64,000 nucleotides of DNA from Patiria pectinifera. Lineage: Eukaryota; Echinodermata; Asteroidea; Valvatida; Asterinidae. Below the pieces are notes generated by a model. That model was not told where the DNA came from. It made no database searches and saw nothing but the letters and a program-made list of their open reading frames with translations. A program made the position numbers and the translations under genes. Below, one piece after another: positions 12,701 to 27,700 of this stretch (the first letter of the stretch is position 1; each line of letters begins with the position of its first letter). Location: positions 5,456,001 to 5,520,000 of the forward strand of contig CM057141.1 in NCBI GenBank assembly GCA_029964075.1, given 5' to 3'.

Positions 12701-15700
12701 CGTTTTCCAAGTGATTTCTCTTAAACCAAGTTACATGTACGCAATTTCAAAATGTGCATCTGTAATAAGTGATATGCAAAGCTCCAAGTTCAGTCATTCA
12801 GGAAACTTTACACACATGCTTTCAATTTGAAACTTTTACACAATACATAACAATTAGATAATGAATTTGATTTAGGACTTAGATATTATTAGATTAGTGA
12901 CATACATGTCCAAAATCTAGACATCGGTTTAAAAAAAACCCACAAAATCACCATACATAATTTTTATCAGCCGTTCCTTATTTTACACTGCCCCCAAGTT
13001 CTGCCCAATATGACATTCTGCATCACATTTGTTAAAGCTGGAGTCCATCTTAAGACGCACCGTAGGAAATTTGAATTAGTAGTTCGTTTTGTTTTGCGGT
13101 GATGCGCACGCAAGCATTGGCACAACGCACACGCGCGCGCGGTTGCTGTAATTCGTCTGATCAGTGCGTGACATTGCGTAGCTGCAATCGGCTCAGTGAG
13201 AACGTGTCTCGGACGCTGAATTCAGGCCCAATTCAAAACATGATTCAGCAACATTTGATTTGAAATCGAGATCCTAGAATGTTGTTTTTCTTGAAAAATA
13301 CAGCTGAAGCTAAGCTGAAACTTCATCAGGTTAGTTGTTCAGCATCCTTCTTCAGATATTGAGCGCTTTTGTTGCTTCAAACGAACAAAATGCACAAATT
13401 GCAAATGATGGACTTTACCTTTAACGGATGTCCTGCATAGATGGACTACATTGAGCCAATAATATAGGGGTCTGTTCTGTCATTGACATTATACATAGTA
13501 CAATCTGTGCGTGTGCCTGCATTCGTTGTGGGTATTGAAACGCGGGCGTGCTGGTACTCAATCCACACATCAGACTTGTTAGCCTATAGACGCAGACTAT
13601 CTGGCCCCAACGCAATGCCTTGTGAATACATAAAAGAGAAAAAAGATGCATTGCAAACGGGATGACATGCTTTTCTTGTTTTTCTCAGTGCATTTTCACA
13701 TACATGTACATATACACAGTACATTGTACGGCTGATACATGTACATGTACATGTATATGAACATTGTACAAAAAAATGACCATTTTGCAGTACATGTACA
13801 AGCTGTGGATGTACATGTACGTACATGTACAAGCTGTGGATACATGTACATGTACATGTACATTGTATTGCAGATGCATGTACATGACATAGGGGGAGCG
13901 TGGCCCTAGTGGGTAGTATCAAAAACGAAGACACCTAAAACGAAGAATGAAGACCCACTCGAAAACAGTGGGTCTTCGTTTTCGAGTGGGTCTTCGTTTT
14001 CGATACTACCGGCCCTTGTGGTTGGGTTTGTGACTCATGATCCGAGGGTCAGGGGTTCAAATCAAGCTGCTGGCCATATGTTGTGTCCTTGGGCAAGCCA
14101 CTTCACCCCCACTAGCCTCTCTCCACCCAGGAGTATAAATGGGTACTGGCATTACCTTGGGAGTAACCCGCGATGGACTGGCGCATACATCTTGGAAGAA
14201 TAGAAATATTCTCAGTCATTCATGTTTCTAAAACCGGAGATAAACACTGGCCTGATGGGCCATATTGGCTCGTCACATACTTACATGAGGATTCGCATGA
14301 GGACACGTGGTCCTAAAAGAGACTGTTTTTAATTCCATCATATAAAATTGTGATTGATTGCGTATCGAATTGAAACTGGCCAGCTGACCCTAGCAAACTC
14401 AGTGGTCGAGTGGTAAGACGTCTGCACTAGTAAGCAGGAGGTCGTGGGTTCGAGTCCCTCCTGAGTAAACTGGTGAATTTTTTTTCTTGCAAACCCCACT
14501 CAACACTGAGTATTACATACAGTGCTTAAATAATGAGGGGCAAATCCTACATTGAAGGAACATGATCCTTGACTGCAGCAAAAATGTCTGTCAAGTAGTA
14601 CTTTTATGACTTCTTCCAAGGAGAGATAGCACAAGGAGACTGAGACAAGGCCTCAGAGGCCTTATTCTCCCCCACTTATCAGCCTTACTTCACGTTCTGG
14701 TAGCACGCTGTTCTAAGGCTTCTCCCCAGCGAAACCTTCGGGTCTCCTTGTTGAATGACATGTTTGGTTGATGCCTAGCTTCTCAGGGCTAGCCCATGAA
14801 AGCTGGAGGGGGATTAACTGTCTGCCGTGTTTGTGATCCATGAATGGAGTGAGTCTGGCTCTTAAAAAGAGGGGATTAAATGCTCAAATTCCAGCAGATC
14901 CTGGCGTTTACAAGTCACCTTTCCCTGTCTCTGTGTGTAGTCTGTTGTGGCTGTGATTGTCTTGAACAGTTAACTTATTGACTAAGGCAAGGTGATGTGT
15001 AGGCTCACTGGAGTAAATCTGACGAGCTTATTGGGTCATTTTTTGTAAACTTTCAGGTGTTAGTTCCTTATTGTGTGGGATAAGTGGAGTGCTGTGGCCT
15101 TGTGGTTAAGGGCACTGGATTCGTGGTCTGTGGGTAAAGCTGCGGGTTGTGGGTTCGAGTCCAGCCGGGGTCATGGTGCGTGTGCCCTTGAGCAAGGCAC
15201 TTTGTCACTCATTGCTTCTCTCCACCCAGGAGTAAATGGGTACCTGTGAGTGTGAGGGCAGAGATGGTAATTGTGATTGAATTAGCTTCGTTGCGCCTAA
15301 CAGTTAGCATCGAGCTGTATACTCCCCAGGGAGCTGGGATGGTATTTGGAATGTTTCATTGGCCCAATGATCAGGGGTAATAACAATACTGTAAGCGCTG
15401 TGATTTAGTTTACTAATAAGAGCATTCTTAAATGCCGATTATTATTATTATATTGGTTTCATATGCTGAGGTTATGGATTTTGTAGGACCTTTTACACTG
15501 TCGACAATCTCTGTGGGTCCTTGCTCTATGGTTGTACCTGGTTCCAACACGTAGATTTCGGGAACCCCTTTAAAGGGTCTATAAAGTGAAATTTTTTTGA
15601 GGAACATATTTTGTGCAACTTTCTACTCCTCTTAGATGTATGAAAAATGTTTGACATTCCTTTTTGGTAAATTTTATTGAAAAGTGCTCTTCTTCTGACA

Positions 15701-18700
15701 TTTAAAAATTTCCATGTTTTTTCGGACAACTGAGGGCGCTGGTGCTGTGATGTCATTTCAGGAAGACACTGTTGTTAAGTTTAGGGGTTTTCTGTTGAAA
15801 CTGTATTTCATTGAAAACATCTGTGATAAAAGTTTGCTGATTGGCTTACTGCCATGTACTGCTGACACATGTTCAACGAATCACCAAAGAAAAAGAGAAA
15901 ATTTACAACAGTGAAACATCCAAAATTCTGACAACTTTTGGCGCTGAAATGCCATTAGCTGTAACATTGAGGTTCTGCAACACTAGAAAAAATCCAACAG
16001 AGCTTCTACGTTTTCATTGGTCTGGCACTCTACAGGGGTAAAATCTAACCATTCAAAAAGCGGGGGCTTGTAGTGCAGATGCGGTAAACAAAAACAATCA
16101 GTAATGGAACAGAAACGATAATATATGAATACAAAAATAACTGTTAATTAGACAAAGCGAAAACAACGAACGGACATAAAGACTGTAAACTTGCGATAGA
16201 GTAAATCATCATAAAAACAAATCACAGAGTGGTAGAAACAGAGGGCGAAATGGCAAAGCAATCCTAAAGCAATTGCAAACGAAGGAAAGACCAAAGCAGT
16301 AATTAACAAATAATTTAAAAATAAATTCAAACCTTTTACAGAGGTTTGCAGATGCCCAAAATAAAAAAAGTTTCTCGTTGGTTCAAATAAAACTTGAAAA
16401 TTTAAAGTTCACTGAAAGGAAATTTTTTTTGAAAAGCTCAGACAGAACAACTTTAAAGGGAATATACAACATTTGCATAAACTACCAAGTTTTTACGAAA
16501 AACCTTACTAGGATGTTGGTAAATGACAGTCTAAAGCATCCTGTAAACTTATGGCACCTGGTGTGAAGTCATTTTCAAGAAAATGGAATTTTTGTATAAA
16601 TTTCCAATGGTGGTCGGCCAACCACCGTTGGAAAAACTTAAGTATTTTCAACTACTGCTCCCAATTTACCAATTTTTTTTCAGTCCAAATTTTGTTTGCT
16701 ATTGGTTACATGTTCATGAACGGGTGCAGGTCAGCTAGACAGGTTCCCGTACCTTACAATTTTCCGGCATCTATAAATTGATCCATTTTTATCATTAGTG
16801 GAGTCAGGGAACCAGACTACTTGAACCTTTCTTTCTTTTTCTTGGTTTTTCCAGCATTTTCGAACACAAAACTTCAAACATGTCAGTGTAACAATATTTG
16901 ATCTATTATACTAACCCCTCAAATAGTTCATTTCTGAAAATTACAGCAAAAGCCAATGATGTACCGGTACCGGTACATTCCCTTTAAGTTCATTTCACCT
17001 CGGTAATCTTTTATGCATTTTGTATTTTAAGAGAAGAAATTCCATCCACACTGTACCATAAGTGCACAAGCAGTGCGAGAAAGAAACACCTGGAGTTTTA
17101 AGCAGTTTCTATCATGTGCGCTCGGGCGCATTTTGACAGGAGTTGGCAACATTGAGAGAGATCCTTCACATCCACTTGTAATCGCGTTTGCCGAGAGGTT
17201 TGGGCTCGGGTAGGAAAAACACAACGACCTGAAACATGGAGACGGAAGTATGTTACGATAGGTACCTGGGATTTCGATTAGTGTTTGTACTTGGAAATAC
17301 ATGAATTCCAGTGCTGTCAAATTCCCGAGCTCTTTTGAAATATCAGTGGGCAGACAAAACGCAACTACAGCGAGAAACACCGTACAGTAAACTGCCACTT
17401 AAAGGGGATGTACAACATTTGCTTTTGCTGTAATTTTCAGAAATAAATGGATTTGGAGGATTAAGTATGTTATAGAAAATATTGTTAAACTGACTTGTTT
17501 CACGTTTTGGGCTTGTAGACACTGGAAAAACCAAGAAAACCTATCATGTTCTTGTAGTCTGGTTCCCTGACCCCATTTAAAATGAAACAGAGCAATTAAA
17601 TGTAATACACTTGGGGAATTGTAGGCTCAGAGAACCAGTCTAGCAGGCTTGTACCCCTTCACAGGTGTGTAATCAATTGCAAAGAAAGGTCAGAATAACT
17701 AAATATGACAACTTGGGAACAGTTTTTGAAAAAAGCCAGTTTTCTCCAACGCTGGTCGGCCGACCAGCGTTGGAAAACTACAGTTTTTCTTGAAAATGTC
17801 AGCACACCAGGAGCCACAAGTTGGTCCCAGCTCTAAGGGAGCTTTCATATGAAGAAAGACTGCAAGCTCTAGACCTGTATTCCCTTGAGAAAAGAAGAGA
17901 AAGAGGGGACCTTATAGAGACTTTCAAGATATTGAAAGGCCTTGAAAAAGTAGACAGCAGCAGATTCTTCCAAACAGCTGACAGAACCAGGACAAGAGGT
18001 CACTCTCTTAAACTCTTCAAGCCATCCCTGAAGAAAAACATTGGATGTAGGAAGAACTTCTTCACCTAAAGAGTGATAAACATCTGGAATTCCCTTCCAC
18101 AAGCAGTAGTGGATGCCAAAAGTGTAGCAGCATTCAAGAAAAGACTGGATTCTCACGGGAAGGAGGAAAAGATAGGATATGGGGTCACAAAGGCTATGCC
18201 TAATTAATTTACCCATTAAACCGTAAGTGTAAGTGAATAGGCCACCCACATTTGGATGTTTGACATTTCCTTGTGCATGTGTCATCGACGAACGTTTTGG
18301 ATGATATATGCACATTTTTAATTTGTGGCAGAATTTTGACGTCCTGTCTCAAAATTATTAGTATGTAAAGAAAAAGTATCCCCCTCCAAGGAGACAAACT
18401 TTAAGCTCCAAGGGGTACGTCTTTATTAGCCCTTATCTCCCCAACTCCATCAAAATCCATCCCCCCATTTTGGTGGATTTTGGGGGACTTGGTCCTGCAG
18501 GCCTGGTTGGACTAAATATTGATGGAGTATGATGGACTTGGGCCTGGAGGCCTAAAGCAAAGCATGCATTGGAAGCAGTGTGATTGATGGATTTTGGCAG
18601 ACTTGGTCCAGTACTTAGTAAATGACAGTAGGGAGTTAGGATTGATAAAGGCACCCAGTATTTACAGTTGATTTTTTGTGTGTGAAGCATACATGTACGG

Positions 18701-21700
18701 TACATGTTGGTTTGCAAAAAACTGTGGGGTTGGAAGGGGGTGGTGTTTGAAGTGGGGGTGGGGAAGGGAAGGGGGTTGGGGCTAGGGTAGGGTGGGGGTG
18801 GGAGGTTTGGTTGGGTTTACTTGTATCCCCTTATGTACTAGTCTCTCTGTTGCCAGAGATTCATAGAGATGTCAAGCTATAAGATGTTGCACATATACCG
18901 GTACTCTTCACATATTTTCTCAAGGAAATATAGTGACCTGTTCAGTCAAAAGCAGACGCTTCTGGGCAGAGGTTGAAATAGAGATAGGGCCAAAAAACGC
19001 TGTGGGGGTGATTTTTTCCCATTTTCTAATTTTTGCATATTTGTAACCCTGAGCATGTCTAAAATATACTATAAAAGTTTGAAACCCCAATTTGATCTCT
19101 AATTATAGTATTTTTGATGATTTGTTAAGGTATATCAGTTAAAGAAATTACTGGTTTGTGACGTTCGTGGCCATTTTCTCTGTTTTCTACTTTTCGACAC
19201 AATGAACTTCAAAATAGCATAACTCTGCCCAGGAATGACCGGTTTCAAAAATTAAACCAGAACATATTTTAACAATATGCAAAAATCTCATTTTTGACTT
19301 AATGCCTAGAAAAGTCTGATTTTGACAGAACAGGTCACATCGTATGGCACAGCCTAAAATTCTCATGTTTTTATTAAAACCTCTGTCCTTTTTTTATTGA
19401 GAGGAGATCTTGTACAATTCATGCTTTTCATTTGCTCTGAAAGCCTCTTACTAGGAAAAAAATATCACCGCATGGAGAATTCATGCTGGTAATCACTAAT
19501 TTATATTTTATTCCAATTCAATTCGAAGTAGGTAATAGGTATACCCATCAACGTCCGTGTACCTGAATCCAAAAAATGCAAACATATGTTTTCAGAAAAT
19601 ACTGATAGTAATCTCAAAATAAAAACGTATGGTATTTTGCTGCTGGTTTGTATGCTTCTCACTCCCTATCAGATCGTAATTTATCCTCCGGCTACGTTTA
19701 GCGATTGTTTTCCAATGATAAAACTGTTCCGTCATCCCTACGGGTCTACTTCCCGACAAGAGCGACTTACAAAATTGATTCCAATTCTCCCGGCCCCACG
19801 TGTCTCGGAATGGATAGGGTGGGCTCATCTGTTTTCAACGATGGTGCGAAGACGTTTTGCCACGTTAAATGAAGCAGAAAACAAGAAAGACAGCCCTTGT
19901 CACTTGGGATCAAGCGCTGAGGTGACAACGACGAGGTTCTCTACTACAAGGAGTTTGTTCTCCTAAGCCGAGGCTTGACTTGCATACATGATGAGCCCGG
20001 AGCGGGAAATACACAGTTGCGGAGTCTGGTGTCAAATCTACTGTCTAACGATGAGGTTTCATGTGGAACTAGGCACGTAGAGACATTTGCAATTACTCGG
20101 AACCGTACCTAACGATTAGGACTGGTAACAAATACCGTGTATAATTATTCTGCCTGAAATGGTGTCATTCGGGAGAAGACAATCATTGAAGGTGGTTTAA
20201 GGAGCTGCGCCCACGGGCACAGATTTTGTACATGTGTTGCCAACAGAATCCAGTTGTGAGACCCCAAACTTGTGTACACACTTTCTCTGTTTTCTCAAAA
20301 TGCATAGTACCGGTATCTACATGTACTAAGCTGAAACTTCAACATGTTAGTTGTCATGTACCCTTCCTAAGATTTTTAGCAATTATATTGTTTCAAACAA
20401 ATAAATGCACAAAAACAAATGTTCCACATGTACCTTTATTTGAACCATATTTGAAAACTCTGACAATGCGTACTCGGGCCTGATCCACTGTTACAAAGCA
20501 CTTTTTTGTATGTGTTTGAGAATGACATTGGAATGACATTGAGGTCGATCGTCGCTGGAGACAGAGCGATGAGTCAGCTAGGTTGCCGAGAAATCAAGCG
20601 TGAGGCTCCATCGATCAACTGCGCGGGGAAAAAAAAGAAAGAAAGGGAAAGAAATGCATTCTTCTACCGTACTGTTGGTTAATCAAATCGGATGTGTGTG
20701 TAGGGAAACAGCAATGCGTTGAAGTCACAAGCCTTGCTCCCCTTGTCCTGTAACGTCCGTTTGTCTTATTAAGCACGATTATTAAGATTAATTCAATACA
20801 GAATTTCACCAGACAGCTGTAATTTTAATCCGTTCGTATCTTTTTTGTCAGTTGTGAGCGGTGGGGTTTTGGGGTGTAAAAAAAAAATGCCCCAAAAGGG
20901 GGGGGGGGGGGGTGGAGTAACTACACATCTGAACCACACATTGTACGCACTCTCTGCATACAACCCACTTGAACGTGGTGCTCTGGATGCGGACGTGGCT
21001 TAAACCATCAGTCTCAGACCGCTTCTCGGCCGGCTGGCAAATTGAAATTTTGGAGACAAAATTTGGGTTAAACCCCCCCCCCCCTGTTTTGTGTGTGGAG
21101 TGTGACACCTTGTTAAAGGGCATATACATCATTGGCTTTTGCTGTAATTTTCAGAAATGAACTATTTGAGGGGTTAGTATAATAGATCAAATATTGTTAC
21201 ACTGACATGTTTGAAGTTTTGTGTTCAAAAATGCTGGAAAAAACAATAAAAACAAAAATGTTCAAGTAGTCTGGTTCCCTGACTCCACTAAAGATGAAGT
21301 GGATCAATTTATAGATGCCGGAAGAAAAGGGTACCAGTCTAGCTGGCCGGCACCAGTTCATGAACATGTAACCAATAGCAAACAAAATTTGGACTGAATT
21401 AATGGTAAATTTGGAGTAGTAGTCGAAAAATAGTTAGGTTTTTCCAACGGTGATCGGCCGACCACCGCTGGGAATCTTTACAAAAATACTTTTTTCTTGA
21501 AAATGACTTCACACCAGGTGCCATAATTTTACAGGATGCTTTAGACTGTCATTTACCAACATCCTATTAAGGTACCGGTATTTCATAAAAACTTGGTAGT
21601 TTTATTTTTCGATGTTTGCAAATGTTGTATATTCCCTTTAACGAGGGTGGATCCAGTGAGGTCAGAGGTTACTGCCGGGGGTTGGGGGAGGACTCTCTCA

Positions 21701-24700
21701 AGTCAAAAATTGCCTTTTTTGAGAACATTTCGGTCACCCCCTGGATCGATCTCCGTCACTGATGAATACATGTGATCCTGAATAGAATTGTGTTGGGCAT
21801 CATAATGATCTATGAGAAGATGATCAAAATTTAAAGAAAAAAACAATATCATACTATACATGTAAGCAAGTTTTAGCTGTCCAAGGCACTTAAGATGCTT
21901 ACAGGACAACATTTGTTCCTTCAACCGTGGTATTTACAATTTCAGTAAATGTCCAACGCCTGACCGTAATTTCAATGGTTGTACCGGTAGATTTGAAGAT
22001 ATATTGACGAATGCTGTATTGTCATTAACGCTAACTCCCTAGGCATTTTTGCTTGGATGAAGCCGCAATCCTGCCAAATCCTCCGACTGCCTCCGTGTAA
22101 ACTTGCAAACGGCCACAATCCTGCAAAATCATTCATTATTTCTTGAATGTGGTTCTTGGAGGGGTGACCACTGCCTCAATCCTTGCAAAATCCTCCAGCA
22201 GTCACTGTCAATATGTTGAGGCAGAGCCAGTGACATCCTGGAGCAGTGCGAAGGATTTCAAGTACACTCTAGGCCTAAATTTATGCACGGCTGAGCATAA
22301 ACAACACAAGGTCCGGCCCAAGACCTTGACACAGTGCATCCTCCATAATCAGCCACACTTTTGCCATATAGCCTCAATCCTGCAAAATCCTCCATTTTGC
22401 AAAGAGGGTTTTGGAGGATTTGGGAAGGTTGGGGTGAACGGACTTGTATATTTTTCTGGAAATAACATGTTTCGCATACTAGGCAACCGCTGTATTGTGC
22501 TGCAGCCTGATGGCGCGCGCTATTTGTAGGAGAGTGCATATTGTCCCTTGAGTGTGCATTTCAGTCTTACTGCATCCGCGCATTTTATATCCATGTATTT
22601 GACCTGCATTTAAGGAATCAGATGCTGTTGACTTGCGAGTCCAACACGCAACAGGGATGTGCTTGGCCAGATGGGTCAGATTGTACACATGTACTTTTTT
22701 GATGGGTCAGGGAAAGAAATATAATGCTTGAGGGCCTTCCTACTATTCAGGGCCACTGCAGTGTGCTCGGCCAACTGAGTATAAAAATCCACAAAGGATA
22801 TATGATTTTTCATCCTTTTTTTTTTTAATTGTTCTTGTTTGTCACATAAACCAAACTTGAAATAGCCAGTAAAGAAAAGGTTGGTTTGGCTGGGTTTTTG
22901 ACATTGTTGCCATTCTAGTCTATTTCTTTATTTGATTGTATCGGCGAATCCGGGCACGTGACCACTGTACAGTCACGAGCCCCTCTTCAATGAAGAAGCC
23001 ATTAAAAATGCGTGCTACTGTACAAACCAAAGTCCGTGACGGATTATACTGAACAACAGCTAGCATTAATACGCCGTAGAAGTGGTTACGTCACACGCCG
23101 CTGATGTCATGCATTGCTTGCCCGGGTTGATGTTCCCATATAAACCTGGACTTAAAGGGAAAGTACATCATTGGCTTTTGCTGTAATTTTCAGAAATAAA
23201 CTATTTGAGGGGTTAGTATAATAGATCAAATACTGTTACACTGACGTGTTTGAAGGTTTGTGTTCGAAAATGCTGGAAAAACCAAGAAAAACAAAAATGT
23301 TCAAGTAGTCTGGTTCCCTGACTCCACAAAAGATAAAATGGATCAATAATTGATCAACAATTTATAGATGATGGAAAATTGTAAGGCAAGGGAACCAGTC
23401 TAGCTGGCCTGCACCCGTTCATGAACATGTAACCAATAGCAAACAAAATTTGGACTGAAAAAAACGGTAAATTTTGAGCAGAAGTTGAAAAATAGTTGGG
23501 TTTTTCCAACGGTGGTCGGCCAACCACCGTTGGAAATGTATAAACAAATACCATTTTCTTGAAAATGACTTCACACCAGGTGCCATAATTTTATAAGATT
23601 CTTTAGACTGTTATTTACCGACATCCTAGTAAGGTATTTCGTAAAACTTGGTAGTTTTATTTTTTGATGTTTGCAAATGTTGTATATTCCCTTTAAGTAG
23701 CGATATGCACGGTGCCCACTTTTCATCATTTTTTGTTTATTCACTGAAAAATAAAAATAACGGAAAGCAGTCACGTTCGGAGTGATAACAAGTCAGCTAC
23801 GAAGCACTGCCCCATTTTCCAGTCTTATTTATTCTTCATGTTTGAGAAATTTAGCAGAAAATGCTCACCTAATTCGCCCGTACAAATCCTATGGTAAGAA
23901 ATGGCGGACAAGCCATTGTTTGGAATGAACACTATAACCTCAAGTGACATTTCACTTCTACGGCGCATGCTCACGCCATTGAAGGAGCCGTCGTGATACA
24001 ATTGATAGCAATCCCGGATCGGTCTAATATTGATTTCTGTAACTGAAATTTCCCTCCGCGTTTTCTCTGAATTCAAAGCTGGAACCTGAGGAGAAATGTG
24101 CTTGAACACTGATCAGAACATCTCCCAGCAGAAATATATACATGTACATTATAATACAATAAAGCATCTAACATTGATACAATAGAAAGTACCATTATTA
24201 TACTTCCCACTTGTGCTGAACTGCACGTAGGCCTACATGTTCTATCGCACAGGTACACACACACATATACTCGGTTGATATTTGATCTTAAAATAGCTCT
24301 ATCATCACTGCCTTTAACATTCACATAATATACAGTACCTGCCGTAGTATCTGTTTAGCAATCAGTGATGTAGAAACTGTGTGTAATATATGAACAGTAT
24401 ACATGTATGAAAAGACAGTGTGATGTACAAATTGTGCATCATAAAAGGCAGTGAAGCGTATTGAATACATTGTAATACAGTGAATATACATAAGAAGACT
24501 GTGAAGAGGATACAATGTAGTACAATGTAGGCTATATAATAACTCGGTGAAGTGTAAACAATGTAATACACGCTATATAACATCATGAAGAGTATACAAT
24601 GTAATACAAAGTATATTAAGGCAGTGAAAAAATATGTACAATATGCATAGATCCTGGTCAACATAATTAGCCATTCGTCGCAGATGATATGATTGGAACA

Positions 24701-27700
24701 AATGGTGTTCTGTCATCCTATTACGCTCGGCAGTGTAGCTTCACGTCATTTCGGCGCCATGAGACTCGATGAAAAACAAGTGATCAGATTTAAACAAGTG
24801 CCCTCAGGGTTCATTTTATTTTGCCTTGATTGAAACCCATTTGATTCAAAGATTGAGACTCATGTGCATGTAGACTCATAACTTTATATTGTGGAAACAA
24901 TATAGCATGTAGACTCATAACTTTATATTGTGGAAACATAACTTGCCTGGTCTTAAATATTCATAAAAGGTTGTAATTTTTTAATGTACATACAGTTGTA
25001 AATTTTGATGTTCATACAGTTTGTACATTGTAGGCCGAACGTAGAGCTATATTAAATAACTACCTGGTAGAACGCTGATTCGATGTACAAATTGATGCCT
25101 GCTGGGCGCATCCATGTTTGTGCACAAACCTATGGAAAACTTGAAATTTGTACGGCTTTTGTACGGCTATTTGCATATCTGCGTTTGTATTCTATACAGG
25201 TGCGTTATCGAAGCCGATACGCCCAAAACCGAAACGCACAATCAGTAAATGAGCGTTTCATTTTGCTCTGCGCAAACAATGCAAACGCATGCGTGTATCC
25301 GGAGCAGATGATTTTTGCTGTGACGTTTTTTAACCGTCATGATGCGCTTAAGTTGTTTGCGTACGTTCTATTTGCGCATTGCATTTAGAGTACACTTTCA
25401 AAATTCACTCCATCTAATTTCATTATGTTCTACAAACACGCGACATGATTTCAAAATATCTGCGCGCAGGAAGGATTCAAAGTGTCTCCACACGTAAGAA
25501 TGAGAAGTTAGCGCTCTAGTAATTTAATATAGCTCTGTCAACTCCAAGAGAATGAACTCCAACAATAACAGCACCTTTAGAAGTTTTATATATTTATGTG
25601 GATGGTGGAATAGAATCAGCTTGATACTCTTTGAATTTGAGCAGCTTGTTTAAAGTTTTCATTTCAAATTTGCCATTTATTACCCAAACTTCCCGAAATA
25701 TGTCCAAATCTCATTCCTCACCCAATTTTGTGCTTTTGGCTTGCAACAACACTCATGTTGTGTTAGATCCATTGTGAATTCAAAAAGATTCAGGATTTTT
25801 TTTTTTAGCTGTTCCCAATTTCAATTGGGAACAGCTCTTGTTTTCGTTAAAGTTTTTTTTTTTCCTTTTTTAGCTGTTCCCAATTTCAATTGGGAACAGC
25901 TCTTGTTTTCGTTAAAGTTTTTTTTTTTCCTTTTTTTTTTTTTTCTTCTTTTTCTTTTTCCACTTTTTCCCATAGGCTTTGTACACGTTTTTATTCTACA
26001 AGCCACTTTGGCAATTATTTTAAATCCGATCAACTTTAAACTCAGCATAGTCATTAACCATCATCTGTAGATGTATGCCGCAATGTTTCGTCATCATGAC
26101 GTCATCACGCGATTTATTATAGAATTTTGAATATTTAATTTTTCCCATAGACTTTGTACACGGAAATTAAAAATAAATTGTCGATTTTCAAAGGGCATTT
26201 TCGACTCTTTGCCTGTAATTCATTTACACCACTCTTTGTCCAAGCAAAGACCTTAATTCAAACACCTTTGTGTAATGATGACGTCATGATGACGTCATCC
26301 GGTGTTTATTTATAGGCAATTGAAAAGTGACACTTTTAATATTTAAAAATGCATAAGAAATCAACCGTACGCGTCCGCAGCATTCTGTTGCCGGCAAGTG
26401 GTAGAGTAGGTTGAGATCTTTATTTCATTCAGTGTGCGTGCAATCACGTGACCCTTGCTTCCGGTCGAAAAAGGCCAAAACCGGAAGTGGCTTATTATTT
26501 GAAAGTGGTAATAGATATGAACTTGCTTTTAACGGTGTTAGTCTCTTGGCTGATAGTATTCTTCAAATCATCTACCGATGACGTCATGCAATCTTCGAGC
26601 GCCCTCTAGCGACAGGTTGAAAATTTTCAAAAATGTATTTTGAATAGATGTCTGAGGCGAAGTTTGTCGGAATCGCCTAAATATTGGTGTACATGATGAT
26701 CTTGACCCACTTATGACGTGTGCAAAGTTGTAGGCGTATGACGTCATCGGACCGGAAGTTCCGTTGAAAAGACCTTTCCTTTTTCAAAAATTGCTAACAA
26801 ATCAATCCGTACGGATATAATCTTGAATTGCCCATTAAATGATAGTGTAAACATTTGCTTCAACAAGGTGAAGGTCCCAGCTTGTGCAATTGTTCACACA
26901 GTTGACGCGGCGTCGGCAAAAAATATTCTTCCGCAAGTTGCGGCAAGCATAAACCGCCAGTGTGTGCGTGTATACATTGACCAGATTCGGCATCGCATGC
27001 TTCCCATGTACGCCACACACGCACTCGACTACTGCCCTCTACTGATTCATAGTAGATAAATACTCGTGTAATTTGTAATGTTGCCGTTGTAAAGGTCATA
27101 TACTGCCCTCTAGCAGCAAATAGAAAATACATATTCTTTAGATGCTGCCACTATCAAACTGATTTACTGCCCTCTAGCGCATATGTATTTAAAAAGACAA
27201 TTTGTAAAATGTATATTAGATGTCTAAATGCAAAAACACCCGACTAGCAATTTTCTCCAATACTTTATCGTGCATTTCAAAATGAAATCGTTTTCCTCCA
27301 CATATTCTTATTTTGCTCAAGGCCACAAACAAAAATAACATTTTTTTTTAAATAAGTGAACAATAAAATGATGACTACATGAGACTTGTTTATATAATGA
27401 TTGTTTATGGAGGCATATATAAACAAAATTATCCACAGAACGTATAGGTTCCAATTCCACGTGAAGTATTCACTTTTATTTTTCATTTACAATTAGAGAA
27501 ATACAATCGATTTTCATCTTTTGCTAAAATGTTACACAAGTAATGTATCATATGAGACATCAAATTTGCACACAATTATAAAATTAGAAAATGTATATTA
27601 AAAATCGGCACACTTGTCATTAAAATGGCATTTTTTTTGTTTATTACAGATAGAAACAAGCCCAGATGCATTTTGAACTCTGAGATTTTATTATTTACAT

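Noticed and set aside
13584-13934. 116-residue minus-strand frame rich in Cys, Thr, Tyr and Met
   Set aside because: It is a translation of the TACATG microsatellite.
14396-14467. Functional tRNA-Thr gene
   Set aside because: An extra base in the anticodon loop and a mismatch in the T stem make a working tRNA unlikely; kept as tRNA-like.
19586-19966. 126-residue frame as a host gene
   Set aside because: No motif, no splice context and no codon pattern like the syntrophin exons.
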